DNA from: Leptotrichia hongkongensis
GTDB taxonomy: Bacteria; Fusobacteriota; Fusobacteriia; Fusobacteriales; Leptotrichiaceae
Direction of reading: 5' to 3'
Length of the DNA: 64,000 bases
NCBI RefSeq assembly: GCF_007990635.1
Contig: NZ_AP019846.1
Location: 1,364,001-1,428,000 of the forward strand
Position numbers and translations under genes: made by a program. The notes under the pieces were generated by a model. That model saw only the letters and a list, made by a program, of their open reading frames with translations, had not been told where the DNA came from and searched no databases. Positions 1 to 8,155 of the stretch are shown here, in pieces (the stretch's first letter is position 1; every line of letters starts with the position of its first letter).

Positions 1-1143
1 ATTTTCAGCAAGTGTATCAAATATTTCGGCAGTAGTTTCATAGTGACTTTTTAATCCGATTCCAACAACAGAGACTTTTGCAATTTTTTCTTCATATGAA
101 ACACCTTCAGCCCCAATATTCTCTTTTATCTGTTCCGAAATAGCCACAGCTTCCTTTAAATCATCACTTTTTACAGTAAATGATATATTATTTAATTCTT
201 TGTTTACACTTGAACTTTGCAAAATTATGTCTGTATTAATTTTTTCCTTAGCAAGTCTAGAAAATACTTTTGCTGCAATTCCTGGCTTATCAGGTACTCC
301 AAAAAGTGTTATTTTTCCTTCATTTTTAGAAGAGGTAATACCAGCGATTTTTACTTTTTCCATAGCTTCTCCTTTTATGTCAATATTTTGATTTCCTATT
401 TCATCAAATCCTTCTTCCCTTTGCACAATCGTTCCTTCAGAATCGTCAAATGATGAACGTAAATGTATTTTTATACCATATTTTGCTGCAATTTCAACTG
501 ATCTTGGATGCAGGACTTTTGCTCCTGAGGCAGCCAGTTCCAGCATTTCCTGATAAGAAATTGTTTCTAATTTTTTTGCATTTTTTACAATTCTTGGATC
601 TGCTGTATAAACTCCGTCAACATCAGTGTAAATCTCTACTTCATCAGCATTAAGAGCTGCTCCTAATGCAACAGCGGTTGTATCGGAACCACCACGTCCA
701 AGCGTAGTAATTTCATTATTTTCAGTAATTCCTTGAAATCCAGCAAATACCACTACATTTCCATCATTTAGTTTTTCCTGTATAATTTGTGTATCAATGT
801 CAATAATTTTAGCTTTTGTATGCACAGATGTCGTTTTAAAATTAACTTGAAAAGCATTTAACGAAACAGCCTTTTCCCCCATATCAGCTACAGCAATCGC
901 AAGTGATGCAATCGAAATCTGCTCTCCTGAAGTCAAAAGCATATCAAATTCACGTTTATTCGGCGAATCTGACAACTCATAAGCTCTTTTTATCAGCTCG
1001 TCAGTCCTCCCAGCCGGTGCAGAAACAACAACGATTACATCGTGTCCAGCCTTTTTATACTTTACAACTCTTTTAGCCACTTCCTTTACCCTCTCGGCAT
1101 TTGCAACGGAAGTTCCGCCATATTTCTGTATAATTAAAGCCAT
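1..1143 (-). CDS. lysC: Aspartate kinase, C-terminus cut off by window edge
   Basis: Translating the minus strand from the ATG at 1143 gives 381 codons without a stop, running off the window at position 1. The start MALIIQKYGGTSVAN carries the K-x-GGTSV motif of aspartate kinases at residues 7-13. GRGGSDTTA and DGVYTADPR follow in the amino-acid-kinase domain, and the C-terminal part (VKIAGITSS, GKITLFGVPDKPGIA) looks like paired ACT regulatory domains. The family is about 400 residues long, so only the last few are missing. The enzyme phosphorylates aspartate, the first step toward lysine, threonine, methionine and diaminopimelate. A Shine-Dalgarno AGGAGG lies just upstream of the start. No lysine riboswitch was recognised in the leader. 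The gene diverges from the FAD protein at 1527. ACT domains suggest feedback by an end-product amino acid, but which one cannot be told from sequence. Confidence 0.95.
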   Translation of the reverse strand, partial: MALIIQKYGGTSVANAERVKEVAKRVVKYKKAGHDVIVVVSAPAGRTDELIKRAYELSDSPNKREFDMLLTSGEQISIASLAIAVADMGEKAVSLNAFQVNFKTTSVHTKAKIIDIDTQIIQEKLNDGNVVVFAGFQGITENNEITTLGRGGSDTTAVALGAALNADEVEIYTDVDGVYTADPRIVKNAKKLETISYQEMLELAASGAKVLHPRSVEIAAKYGIKIHLRSSFDDSEGTIVQREEGFDEIGNQNIDIKGEAMEKVKIAGITSSKNEGKITLFGVPDKPGIAAKVFSRLAKEKINTDIILQSSSVNKELNNISFTVKSDDLKEAVAISEQIKENIGAEGVSYEEKIAKVSVVGIGLKSHYETTAEIFDTLAEN

Positions 1144-1181
1144 ATTACCTCCTATTTTTTCATAAAATTTAACTACTCTAT

Positions 1182-1210
1182 AATATACTATTTTTTTTCA
1201 TAAATTTCAA
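1182..1210 (-). promoter_or_regulatory. Predicted sigma-70 promoter of the aspartate kinase gene
   Basis: On the minus strand TTGAAA (1210-1205) and TATATT (1187-1182) are separated by 17 bp. This gives a short untranslated leader of roughly 30-40 nt before the ATG at 1143. Prediction by eye only. Confidence 0.55.
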
Positions 1211-1260
1211 TATTTTCATAAGCAAAGAATAACATATTCTAAATAAAAAAGCAAGGTAAA

Positions 1261-1284
1261 TTCCAATATTTGTAAATATTGGAA
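1261..1284. promoter_or_regulatory. 24-bp palindrome between divergent promoters
   Basis: TTCCAATATTT and AAATATTGGAA form an 11-bp perfect inverted repeat separated by GT. It lies about 50 bp upstream of the predicted -35 of lysC and about 55 bp upstream of the predicted -35 of the rightward promoter. No T-tract follows on either strand, so a protein-binding operator is more likely than a terminator. The regulator is unknown. Confidence 0.4.
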
Positions 1285-1338
1285 GTATAAATTTTAAATA
1301 TTTACAACAAAAAATTAATTTTGAATTTTTTTAGAATA

Positions 1339-1367
1339 TTGACAAATATACATATATGTGATATAAA
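1339..1367 (+). promoter_or_regulatory. Strong sigma-70 promoter facing a hairpin-terminator unit
   Basis: TTGACA (1339-1344) and TATAAA (1362-1367) are spaced by exactly 17 bp. Transcription would begin near 1374, just at the first hairpin, and would reach a terminator at 1424-1446 before the FAD-protein gene at 1527. Confidence 0.6.
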
Positions 1368-1371
1368 TAAC

Positions 1372-1447
1372 TGTCTAATAGAGACGCCCCATCTCTACAT
1401 TTAGACTTCTTTCATACAAAAAAACGAGCACACGGCTCGTTTTTATT
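1372..1447 (+). ncRNA. Candidate small RNA or attenuator leader of about 75 nt, unknown class
   Basis: Between a good promoter and a terminator lies a strong hairpin. GTCTAATAGAGA (1373-1384) pairs with TCTCTA (1392-1397) and TTAGAC (1401-1406), with a CAT bulge and the loop CGCCCCA. The unit then runs through an A-rich linker into the terminator stem ACGAGC/GCTCGT. Promoter, folded domain and terminator make either a free small RNA or a riboswitch-like attenuator of the gene at 1527. It was compared from memory with preQ1, fluoride, lysine and guanidine classes and matches none. There is no direct evidence of transcription. Confidence 0.4.
1424..1446 (+). terminator. Rho-independent terminator
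   Basis: The stem ACGAGC (1424-1429) and GCTCGT (1435-1440) has loop ACACG and is followed by TTTTATTTTA. Because A-runs precede the stem, it could also act leftward. Neither flanking gene ends here, so it ends the short leader transcript. Confidence 0.7.
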
Positions 1448-1526
1448 TTATAAATTAGCATTTAAACAAAAAATTAATAAAATTTAAAAAATTTATCATA
1501 AATATTTAGGAGAATGGAATTATAAG

Positions 1527-2762
1527 ATGAAAAGAGAAATAGCCATAATTGGTGGTGGTGCGTCAGGTTTTCTGACAGCGATTACTGCAAAGAAAAACGG
1601 AAGGGATGTTGTCATTCTGGAAAGAAAGGACAGAGTTCTGAAAAAAGTACTTACAACTGGAAATGGACGATGCAACTTGACAAATGTAAATGCTTCCAAT
1701 AGAAATTATTTTGGAATTGAGAAAATGAAGCAGCCTATTGAGAAAATTTTGGAGAGTTTTACTTCAGAAGATGCAATGAGATTTTTTGAAGATGAAGTTG
1801 GGATTATTTGTAATGAAGAAAACCGTGGTAAAGTTTATCCTCTTAGCGGACAAGCTGCATCAATTGTAGATGGACTTAGATTTTATGCACAAAGTCTTGG
1901 AATAGATATAATTACAGACTTTTATGTTACAAAAATTGAGAAGGAAATGTTTGATTTTAAGATAATTTCTGAAGATAAAAAACAAATAATTACCAAAAAG
2001 ATAGTGCTTGCAACTGGTGGGAAATCGTATCCTGAACTTGGTTCGAACGGAAGCGGCTATGAGCTGGCAAAGACCTTTGGGCATACTGTTACCGAATTAA
2101 CGCCTGTTATTGTACAGCTAAAGGCAGAAAAAGAAAAAATTAAAGGTCTAAAAGGAATTAAGTCAGATGTGGAAATTACAGCTTTTGGAGAAAATAGAAA
2201 CGGTGAAAAGGAAAAAATCTGTACTTATGATGGTGAACTGCTGTTTACTGATTTTGGCATTTCTGGAAATGTAGTTTTTAATATTTCGTATGTTTTCCCA
2301 ATTTACAGAAACGTGGAATTTGAAATTGATTTTATGCCAAAATTTACTTATAATGAAATTTTTGAAATTTTGAAAAAACGTCGGACAATATTAAAGGATT
2401 TTACAATGGAACAATTTTTTAATGGAGTTGTCAATAAAAAACTGGGACAATTTTTGACAAAATCGGCAGGAATTGAAAAATTATCGAAAAGTATAAATAA
2501 ACTTACAGACAACGAAATTCGCAAAATTTGTACAACTTTAAAAAAATATAGAATAAAAATTATTGATACAAATGGCTTTAAAGCAGCTCAGGTTACCGCT
2601 GGCGGTATTCCTTTAAGTGAAGTAAATCTAGAAAATTTAGAATCAAAAAAAATTAAAAACCTTCATTTTGCTGGTGAAATACTGGATGTTTATGGTGAAT
2701 GCGGCGGATTTAACTTACAATGGGCTTGGACATCTGGATATTTTTTAGGAGAAAATCTTTAA
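1527..2762 (+). CDS. HI0933/BaiN-family FAD-dependent oxidoreductase
   Basis: This 411-residue protein has an N-terminal Rossmann FAD-binding motif (IIGGGASGF, residues 7-15) and an acidic residue at the end of the second strand (VVILERK). It also has the diagnostic TTGNGRCNLTN segment and the C-terminal GE-x-LDVYGECGGFNLQWAW segment of the HI0933-like flavoprotein family (PF03486; BaiN/RdsA in current naming). Length is normal for the family. The substrate is not known for most members and cannot be inferred here. AGGAG lies about 14 nt before the ATG. The gene sits behind a promoter-hairpin-terminator unit (1339-1446) that may attenuate it. It is followed after 161 bp by a second, unrelated FAD protein on the same strand, but they may be separate transcripts. 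Confidence 0.9.
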   Translation: MKREIAIIGGGASGFLTAITAKKNGRDVVILERKDRVLKKVLTTGNGRCNLTNVNASNRNYFGIEKMKQPIEKILESFTSEDAMRFFEDEVGIICNEENRGKVYPLSGQAASIVDGLRFYAQSLGIDIITDFYVTKIEKEMFDFKIISEDKKQIITKKIVLATGGKSYPELGSNGSGYELAKTFGHTVTELTPVIVQLKAEKEKIKGLKGIKSDVEITAFGENRNGEKEKICTYDGELLFTDFGISGNVVFNISYVFPIYRNVEFEIDFMPKFTYNEIFEILKKRRTILKDFTMEQFFNGVVNKKLGQFLTKSAGIEKLSKSINKLTDNEIRKICTTLKKYRIKIIDTNGFKAAQVTAGGIPLSEVNLENLESKKIKNLHFAGEILDVYGECGGFNLQWAWTSGYFLGENL

Positions 2763-2923
2763 AAAAAATACTAAATGTTGCTAAATTAAATATATTAATA
2801 ATAAATTTTATAAATTATTTACTTTTAACTCTATTGCTAAAATAGATTTATAGCAAATTTACTATTTAAAATGAAAAATAATGTTAAAAACTTTTAAAAA
2901 CAACTAAACTAATAAGGAGAAAA

Positions 2924-4573
2924 ATGATTAGAATAAATAATATAAAAATGCCTGTAAAACACAACGAAAATGATTTAAAAAAAACAGTTTACAAACTTTA
3001 CAAAATCAATGAGAATGAAGTAAAATCATTTGAAATAGCAGGACAGGCGATTGATGCCAGAAAAAAAGATAATGTTGTATTTGTTTATGCAGTCGATATT
3101 TCTTTTAATTTTGATGAGGAAACAGAAAAGAAAAGATTTGAAAATGTGAAAAATGTGCGAAAAATTGAGAAAAAACCTTATTCTGGGGATAAAATTGAGA
3201 ATTTTACAGAAAATGAAAATGTGAAACGTCCTGTTGTTGTGGGTAGCGGTCCTGCTGGAATTTTTGCTGGACTTGTGCTTGCTGAAGCTGGACTAAAGCC
3301 AATTATCATTGAGCAAGGAAAAAATGTAGATGAGCGTGAAAAGGATGTTTATAATTTTTTCAAAACTGGAAAACTTGATAAGTATTCAAATGTACAGTTT
3401 GGAGAGGGAGGAGCCGGAACATTTTCAGATGGGAAGCTAAACACGAATACAAATAATTTTCGGATTCAAAAGGTTTATGATGAATTAATTCTCGCTGGTG
3501 CTGATCCAAAAATAAATTATATGTCCAAACCCCACATTGGAACCGATAAATTAATCGAAATAATGCGTAAAATCAGGCATAAAATCGAAAGTCTTGGGGG
3601 AGAATACAGATTTAGCACAAAATTAACAAAAATAAATTATGAAAAATCTAATTCTGAAAATAACAAAATAAAAAGCATTTTAGTTGAAAATGTAGAAAAT
3701 TCTGATGAAAATAAAATTTATGAAATCCCAACAAATATTGTAGTTCTCGCAATTGGACATAGCGCAAGAGAAACTTTCTTTATGTTGAACGAAGAAAATG
3801 TGGCAATGGAACGGAAAACTTTTTCGGTAGGAGTCAGAATTGAGCATCTTCAAAGTATGATAAATTATTCGCAATATGGAAAATTTACTGATAAATTGCC
3901 AGCCGCAGAATACAAATTAAATGTAAAGACAAGCAATGGACGTGGAGTTTATACTTTCTGTATGTGTCCTGGAGGTGTCGTTGTACCATCTTCAAGTGAA
4001 GAAGGCAGACTTGTCGTAAATGGAATGAGTTATTCACAGAGAGATTTAGAAAATGCAAATTCAGCAATTTTGGTAAATGTATTTCCCGAGGATTTTCCAG
4101 GAGAAAGTGTTCTGGCTGGAGTTGAATTTCAAAGAAAATTGGAAGAAAAAGCATTCGAGCTTGGTGGAAAAGATTACAAAGCCCCTATTCAGCTATTTGG
4201 TGATTTTGTAAATAATAAAATCTCAACAAAATTAGGAAAAGTAAAGCCAAGCTACCTAGCAGGCTACAAATTTGCAAACTTAAATGAAATTTTTCCACAA
4301 TTTATAAACGATTCTATAAAAGAAGGAATTACCTTAATGGATAAAAAAATAAAAGGTTTTGCCAGTTATGACGCAATTTTGTCAGGTGTTGAAAGCCGTA
4401 GTTCATCTCCAGTGAAAATTCCTAGAAATGAAAGATTTTTCTCAAATATCGAAGGACTTATGCCTTGCGGAGAAGGCGCAGGGTATGCTGGCGGAATTAT
4501 GTCAGCGGCAGTTGATGGAATAAAATGTGCAGAATATGTGATTGAATATTTTCTAGAAAATTTATTAAGTTAA
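2924..4573 (+). CDS. COG2509-type FAD-dependent dehydrogenase, function unknown
   Basis: The protein has 549 residues. The first 100 form a mixed N-terminal domain. A dinucleotide-binding motif VVVGSGPAGIFAGLVLAEAG then ends in an acidic residue (IIIEQG), typical of FAD binding. VQFGEGGAGTFSDGKLNT and a C-terminal MPCGEGAGYAGGIMSAAVDG segment are typical of the uncharacterised FAD-dependent dehydrogenases of COG2509. That C-terminal segment resembles the second FAD-contacting motif of flavoprotein oxidoreductases. AAGGAG lies directly upstream of the ATG. No transmembrane segments or signal peptide are seen, so the enzyme is cytoplasmic. The physiological reaction is not known for the family. 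Its nearness to the HI0933-like flavoprotein is suggestive only. Confidence 0.88.
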   Translation: MIRINNIKMPVKHNENDLKKTVYKLYKINENEVKSFEIAGQAIDARKKDNVVFVYAVDISFNFDEETEKKRFENVKNVRKIEKKPYSGDKIENFTENENVKRPVVVGSGPAGIFAGLVLAEAGLKPIIIEQGKNVDEREKDVYNFFKTGKLDKYSNVQFGEGGAGTFSDGKLNTNTNNFRIQKVYDELILAGADPKINYMSKPHIGTDKLIEIMRKIRHKIESLGGEYRFSTKLTKINYEKSNSENNKIKSILVENVENSDENKIYEIPTNIVVLAIGHSARETFFMLNEENVAMERKTFSVGVRIEHLQSMINYSQYGKFTDKLPAAEYKLNVKTSNGRGVYTFCMCPGGVVVPSSSEEGRLVVNGMSYSQRDLENANSAILVNVFPEDFPGESVLAGVEFQRKLEEKAFELGGKDYKAPIQLFGDFVNNKISTKLGKVKPSYLAGYKFANLNEIFPQFINDSIKEGITLMDKKIKGFASYDAILSGVESRSSSPVKIPRNERFFSNIEGLMPCGEGAGYAGGIMSAAVDGIKCAEYVIEYFLENLLS

Positions 4574-4578
4574 AATTT

Positions 4579-4607
4579 TTGATTTTTACCAATAAATATG
4601 CTATAAT
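4579..4607 (+). promoter_or_regulatory. Predicted sigma-70 promoter of the carbonic-anhydrase-like gene
   Basis: TTGATT (4579-4584), a 17-bp spacer and TATAAT (4602-4607) lie immediately after the preceding stop codon. They leave a leader of about 80 nt before the ATG at 4692. Confidence 0.6.
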
Positions 4608-4691
4608 TTCAACATCTTTAAGATATTTTTCAAGCAAATTCAAATTTGTAACAATTTAAAATCTATAGTTGTTTGAATGAGGGAGGATATT

Positions 4692-5084
4692 ATGTTTTGT
4701 ACTTTAGTATGCTGTATGGATGGTAGATTTATTCATATTTTGAATGAATATATCAGAAGTAATTATAGATATACTTTTGTTGATACCATTACTGATGCAG
4801 GAGCTGTAAATAAAATTGTTAGTGATGAGGAGTATTTAAAAAAAATAGAAGATAAGGTTGTTTTAATTTCAGTTAATAAACATAAATCTGACCATATCTT
4901 TGTGGCAGGGCATAGCGACTGTGCTGGTTGTCCTACTGATGATGAAACACAAAAAGGATATATTCGTAAAGCAGCCGAGAAAATGCATAGTGACTTGCCT
5001 CACGAAGCTGTTACTGGACTTTTTGTTTATGAAAATGGAGAAATTGAAATTTTAGTGGATTATGATATAACAGATACTAATTAA
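4692..5084 (+). CDS. Short beta-carbonic-anhydrase-like zinc protein
   Basis: The ATG at 4692 is preferred over the in-frame ATG at 4677 because GGGAGGA (4681-4687) sits correctly in front of it. That gives 130 residues. Visible motifs are C-M-D-G-R (Cys8, Asp10, Arg12) and GHSDCAGC (His74, Cys77). Together these reproduce the Cys/His/Cys zinc ligands and the Asp-Arg dyad of beta-carbonic anhydrases. True beta enzymes are usually about 170-220 residues and have more helix after the second motif. This protein may therefore be a minimal member or a related zinc protein with another activity. It has its own promoter and a terminator directly behind, so it is monocistronic. Confidence 0.65.
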   Translation: MFCTLVCCMDGRFIHILNEYIRSNYRYTFVDTITDAGAVNKIVSDEEYLKKIEDKVVLISVNKHKSDHIFVAGHSDCAGCPTDDETQKGYIRKAAEKMHSDLPHEAVTGLFVYENGEIEILVDYDITDTN

Positions 5085-5105
5085 TTAAGTCAATAAAAAA
5101 ATAAA

Positions 5106-5136
5106 GGAACTGTCTTTGAATGATAGTTCCTCTTTT
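5106..5136 (+). terminator. Terminator of the carbonic-anhydrase-like gene
   Basis: GGAACTGTC (5106-5114) pairs with GATAGTTCC (5122-5130), followed by TCTTTT. It lies 22 bp behind the stop codon and just before a dispersed R1 element. Confidence 0.75.
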
Positions 5137-5140
5137 AATT

Positions 5141-5464
5141 TATACTAAACCTCATTTAAACAACGGATAAAAGCCTAATATTGCTAAATGATTAAAATAT
5201 AATTTAATACTGATGGAGCTTTTATTTGTTCAACTACGACTGTTTGACGACTGCAAGGAGGAGTTTCGGAGTTGGACAAATAAAAGTCGTAGTCTAGCCA
5301 TAGGTGCAGGATTTGCGGCAATGAGCAATCCTGCGAAAAAAAGAAAAAAACGAATAAAAATAGTAAAAAACTGATATTAAATAAAATAATCCAATATTAA
5401 ATCTTCTTATAAAATAGAAACTATGTTAAGAACCAAAAGTTTTAATTCCTTACTAAATAGTATG
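5141..5464 (-). repeat. Dispersed element R1, copy c (reverse orientation)
   Basis: The outer end starts exactly with TATACTAAAC, as does copy a at 28081. The other end, around 5435-5464, matches copy b (GGAATTAAAACTT and following). The core at about 5211-5337 is nearly identical to copies a and b when reverse-complemented. It contains AGGATT...AATCCT (hairpin, 5309-5334) and the overlapping inverted pairs CTTTTATTTG/CAAATAAAAG (5219-5228, 5277-5286) and ACTACGACT/AGTCGTAGT (5233-5241, 5285-5293). No open frame of substance was found. It fills nearly all of the 443-bp gap between two genes that end toward each other. It is MITE-like but has no transposase. Confidence 0.8.
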
Positions 5465-5527
5465 TAATTCAAAATTTGTTAAACATTTGCTATTTAAACG
5501 GGAAATAGTATTAAAGAAAAAATATTC

Positions 5528-6226
5528 TTAATGTTTAGCATTTAGCATTTTTTCAGCAATTTTGTAATTTGGCATATATCTTTCGATATAATTGTAAAAA
5601 CCTTTCCCATGATTTGGATATTTTAAATGAGTCAATTCATGTAAAACCACATATTCTATCTCAAAAGGTGTTCTTTTTATAAGCTCCGTATTAAGATTTA
5701 TATACTTTTTTACATAATTACACGAACCCCATCTAGTCTTCATAGGCTTTATTGATACTTTTTCCACATGTTCATCCAATATTTTTAGCCATTTTTCCAT
5801 AATTTTCGGAAATAATTTTTTTGCATTTTCAAAATACCATTTTTCCATAATTTTTTTCTTTTCGTCAATATTTTCCAAAATATTTTCATTAACTGTTAAA
5901 ATTATACTCGGCTTTTTTTCATTATTTACCAAATTCACTCCATTAAAGTTTCCTAGTTTCACAGTTAAATAGTATTCTTTTCCCAAAAATTTATGAATTT
6001 CACCAGTTTTGTATTCAAAGCCCTTCTGTTTTTCCTTAACATCTTCAACTTTTTTCAAAACACTTTTTATCCATCCTTCTTTAGAACGGATAAAATTTTC
6101 GATGTGATCACGATGTAAATTCATTGGCACAGAAATATAAACCTCCATATTGGGCTTTATTCGTAAATTTATATTTTTTACTTTTTTTCTGTGAACTTCA
6201 TAACCTAAAATTTTCTCTGTTTTCAT
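5528..6226 (-). CDS. YgjP-type zinc metallopeptidase (DUF45/M48-like)
   Basis: The 232-residue protein has HELTH in the segment EYVVLHELTHLKYPNHGKGF, where the two histidines and glutamate form the HExxH zinc site. A following NHGxxF supplies a likely third ligand, as in the YgjP/DUF45 (PF01863) group. Upstream the conserved TRWGSCN segment, also typical for YgjP, precedes the active site. No signal peptide or membrane segment is seen, so the protein is probably cytoplasmic. Substrates are unknown for the family. The gene is followed 41 bp upstream by the CCA enzyme gene on the same strand, and both may share a transcript. The Shine-Dalgarno is weak (GAGG about 15 nt from the ATG). Confidence 0.85.
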   Translation of the reverse strand: MKTEKILGYEVHRKKVKNINLRIKPNMEVYISVPMNLHRDHIENFIRSKEGWIKSVLKKVEDVKEKQKGFEYKTGEIHKFLGKEYYLTVKLGNFNGVNLVNNEKKPSIILTVNENILENIDEKKKIMEKWYFENAKKLFPKIMEKWLKILDEHVEKVSIKPMKTRWGSCNYVKKYINLNTELIKRTPFEIEYVVLHELTHLKYPNHGKGFYNYIERYMPNYKIAEKMLNAKH

Positions 6227-6267
6227 TTTTTTACTTTATTTTCCTCATACATTTATTTTTCTAAACT

Positions 6268-8025
6268 CTAACCTGTCTTCGACTTTACAAATACTTTTCT
6301 TGCCTTTTCCAGTACATCCTTCTGTAATTTATAAGTAACTAGCTTTAATGCTTCTTCATAAGTACACCACTGAAAAGCCTCAATTTCAAAAGTATCAATC
6401 TTGACATCTTCATCTTGTGTAATTCCTGCAAAAATCGTAACTTTCTTAATAGTTTTTTCATTTGGAATATACTTTATTTCACGTTCAAAATTTGGAATAA
6501 TTTTTATATTTACATTTGTTTCTTCCTGAACTTCACGAATTGCTGTTTCTTCCTTTGTTTCATTGTTTTCGATATGCCCTTTTGGAAATCCCCAGTTACC
6601 ATTGTGCATTTTCACAAGCAAAATTTTCTCAGTATTTTCATTAAATACAATTGCACCGCACGAATTTTCATACTCAAATTTATCATTCAGGTTATAATAC
6701 TTTACAATATATTTTAACAACGCTTCCTTTTCATTCTCAATTTCATCCCCTAACACAAGTTCATACAGTTTATTTTTGACTTCTCCAATTTCGCGATTGC
6801 TAAATTTAAGATTAATCAAATCAATTCCAGTTATATCCAAATCATTAAACTGTGGTATTTTCCCCTGTTTTTTTATATTTTCAATTTTATCCCAAAAATT
6901 TTGCAAAATCTTTTCATTTTCTTTTTTTCTGCTAATTCCTTTAGAATTTAAATCTGCATAAAATAAATTGAAAAGTCTTTTCAAATTTTTTTCTTCCATT
7001 TCTATAATCAGCTTTTTCAATGTCTTATCTGAAACGTCCTGATAAATTAACATATGATTTCTTACAATTTTTTTTACTGAATTTGTAAAATCATTAGAAG
7101 CTTTAAGCTCTCTCAACTCTTCTTCCGCGATTAATGCACTTTCCTTTTCATGTCCATAAAAATGAAAAATACCTTTTGCATCAATAATTTTAACATTTAT
7201 TTTTCCTAAATCGTGAAAAAGTGCGGCAAATCTCGTTATCAAATCGTAATCACAAAGATGAATAACTTTTATAATGTGGTTAAACAAGTCATCAGTATGA
7301 TTGGGATTATTCTGATTAAAATTATAGGTATAACGAAATTCTGGAATTATTATTTCTAAAACTCGTAATTTTTTCATTTCGATAAAAGCTTTTTTTGAAT
7401 ACTTCCCCATTAAAATTTTACTTAATTCGTCAAAAATTCTCTCTTTAGATATTTTTGACAAAAATTTCCTTTTTTTATAAATAGCTTCTGATGTTTTTTT
7501 ATCCAAATTAAATCCTAACTTTGAAACAAATCTAAAGGCCCTCAAAATTCTAAGTGCATCCTCTTCTATCCTTAACTTAGGTTTTCCTACAAATCTTATA
7601 ACTTTCCTTCTAATATCCTGCCTTCCGCCATACAAATCAACTATTCCAGTTTGTTTGCTGTAAGCAAGTGAATTTATTGTAAAATCACGTCTTGCTAGAT
7701 CTTCTTCAATTGTTTTTACAAATTTTATTTCCTTTGGGTATCTGCTGTTGTAAACTCCTGTTTCTTTACGAAATTTTGCTATTTCATAACTTTTTCCATT
7801 GACATTTATCATAAGAATCCCAAAATGGGCTCCCATTTCTTTTGGGCTATAATCTGCAAAGATTCTTTTTAATTCTGAATAACCTATATCAGTTGCGAAA
7901 TCATAATCACCGGGATCCTTATTTAGAATTTTATCTCTAACTGCTCCACCAACAAGAAATCCTGTTCCGTTTTTATTCAGTTGTTCCAATATGAATTTTA
8001 CATCATCATCCAAATCAAATCGCAT
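6268..8025 (-). CDS. CCA-adding tRNA nucleotidyltransferase with HD and C-terminal Nudix domains
   Basis: This 585-residue fusion has three parts. Residues 1-230 are the class II nucleotidyltransferase head with GGAVRD, the metal-binding DYDFATD, RRDFTINSLAY and EEDALRILRAFRF, which matures or repairs the CCA end of tRNAs. Residues about 240-370 contain an HD phosphohydrolase domain (ALFHDLGK). Residues about 450-570 hold a complete Nudix box, GHIENNE...REVQEETNV, preceded by GFPKG. Nudix domains hydrolyse nucleoside diphosphate derivatives. This one has the GFPKGH form seen in diadenosine-polyphosphate hydrolases, but the substrate is an inference. The start is supported by AAAGGA nine bases upstream. 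The frame is continuous, so the fusion is not a frame artefact. Confidence 0.88.
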   Translation of the reverse strand: MRFDLDDDVKFILEQLNKNGTGFLVGGAVRDKILNKDPGDYDFATDIGYSELKRIFADYSPKEMGAHFGILMINVNGKSYEIAKFRKETGVYNSRYPKEIKFVKTIEEDLARRDFTINSLAYSKQTGIVDLYGGRQDIRRKVIRFVGKPKLRIEEDALRILRAFRFVSKLGFNLDKKTSEAIYKKRKFLSKISKERIFDELSKILMGKYSKKAFIEMKKLRVLEIIIPEFRYTYNFNQNNPNHTDDLFNHIIKVIHLCDYDLITRFAALFHDLGKINVKIIDAKGIFHFYGHEKESALIAEEELRELKASNDFTNSVKKIVRNHMLIYQDVSDKTLKKLIIEMEEKNLKRLFNLFYADLNSKGISRKKENEKILQNFWDKIENIKKQGKIPQFNDLDITGIDLINLKFSNREIGEVKNKLYELVLGDEIENEKEALLKYIVKYYNLNDKFEYENSCGAIVFNENTEKILLVKMHNGNWGFPKGHIENNETKEETAIREVQEETNVNIKIIPNFEREIKYIPNEKTIKKVTIFAGITQDEDVKIDTFEIEAFQWCTYEEALKLVTYKLQKDVLEKARKVFVKSKTG

Positions 8026-8155
8026 TCCAAATATGTCCTTTCAATTATTTTTTCGGTACTTTTATAGAATATTTCGTTTCCAAATTTATTTCTATTTTAT
8101 AAACTAGCTCTAAAAAATTTAATTTCATTTTTAGTTTACTATACTCAAAAATTTT

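Noticed and set aside
1373-1406. Homology of the leader hairpin (loop CGCCCCA) with the R2 hairpin (loop CAGACGCC)
   Set aside because: They share only a GACGCC string and the general form; the flanks do not align, so it is not counted as an R2 copy.
1143-1526. Lysine riboswitch upstream of lysC
   Set aside because: The predicted leader is only 30-40 nt and no lysine-riboswitch stems or K-turn were seen. The hairpins in the gap read toward the other gene.
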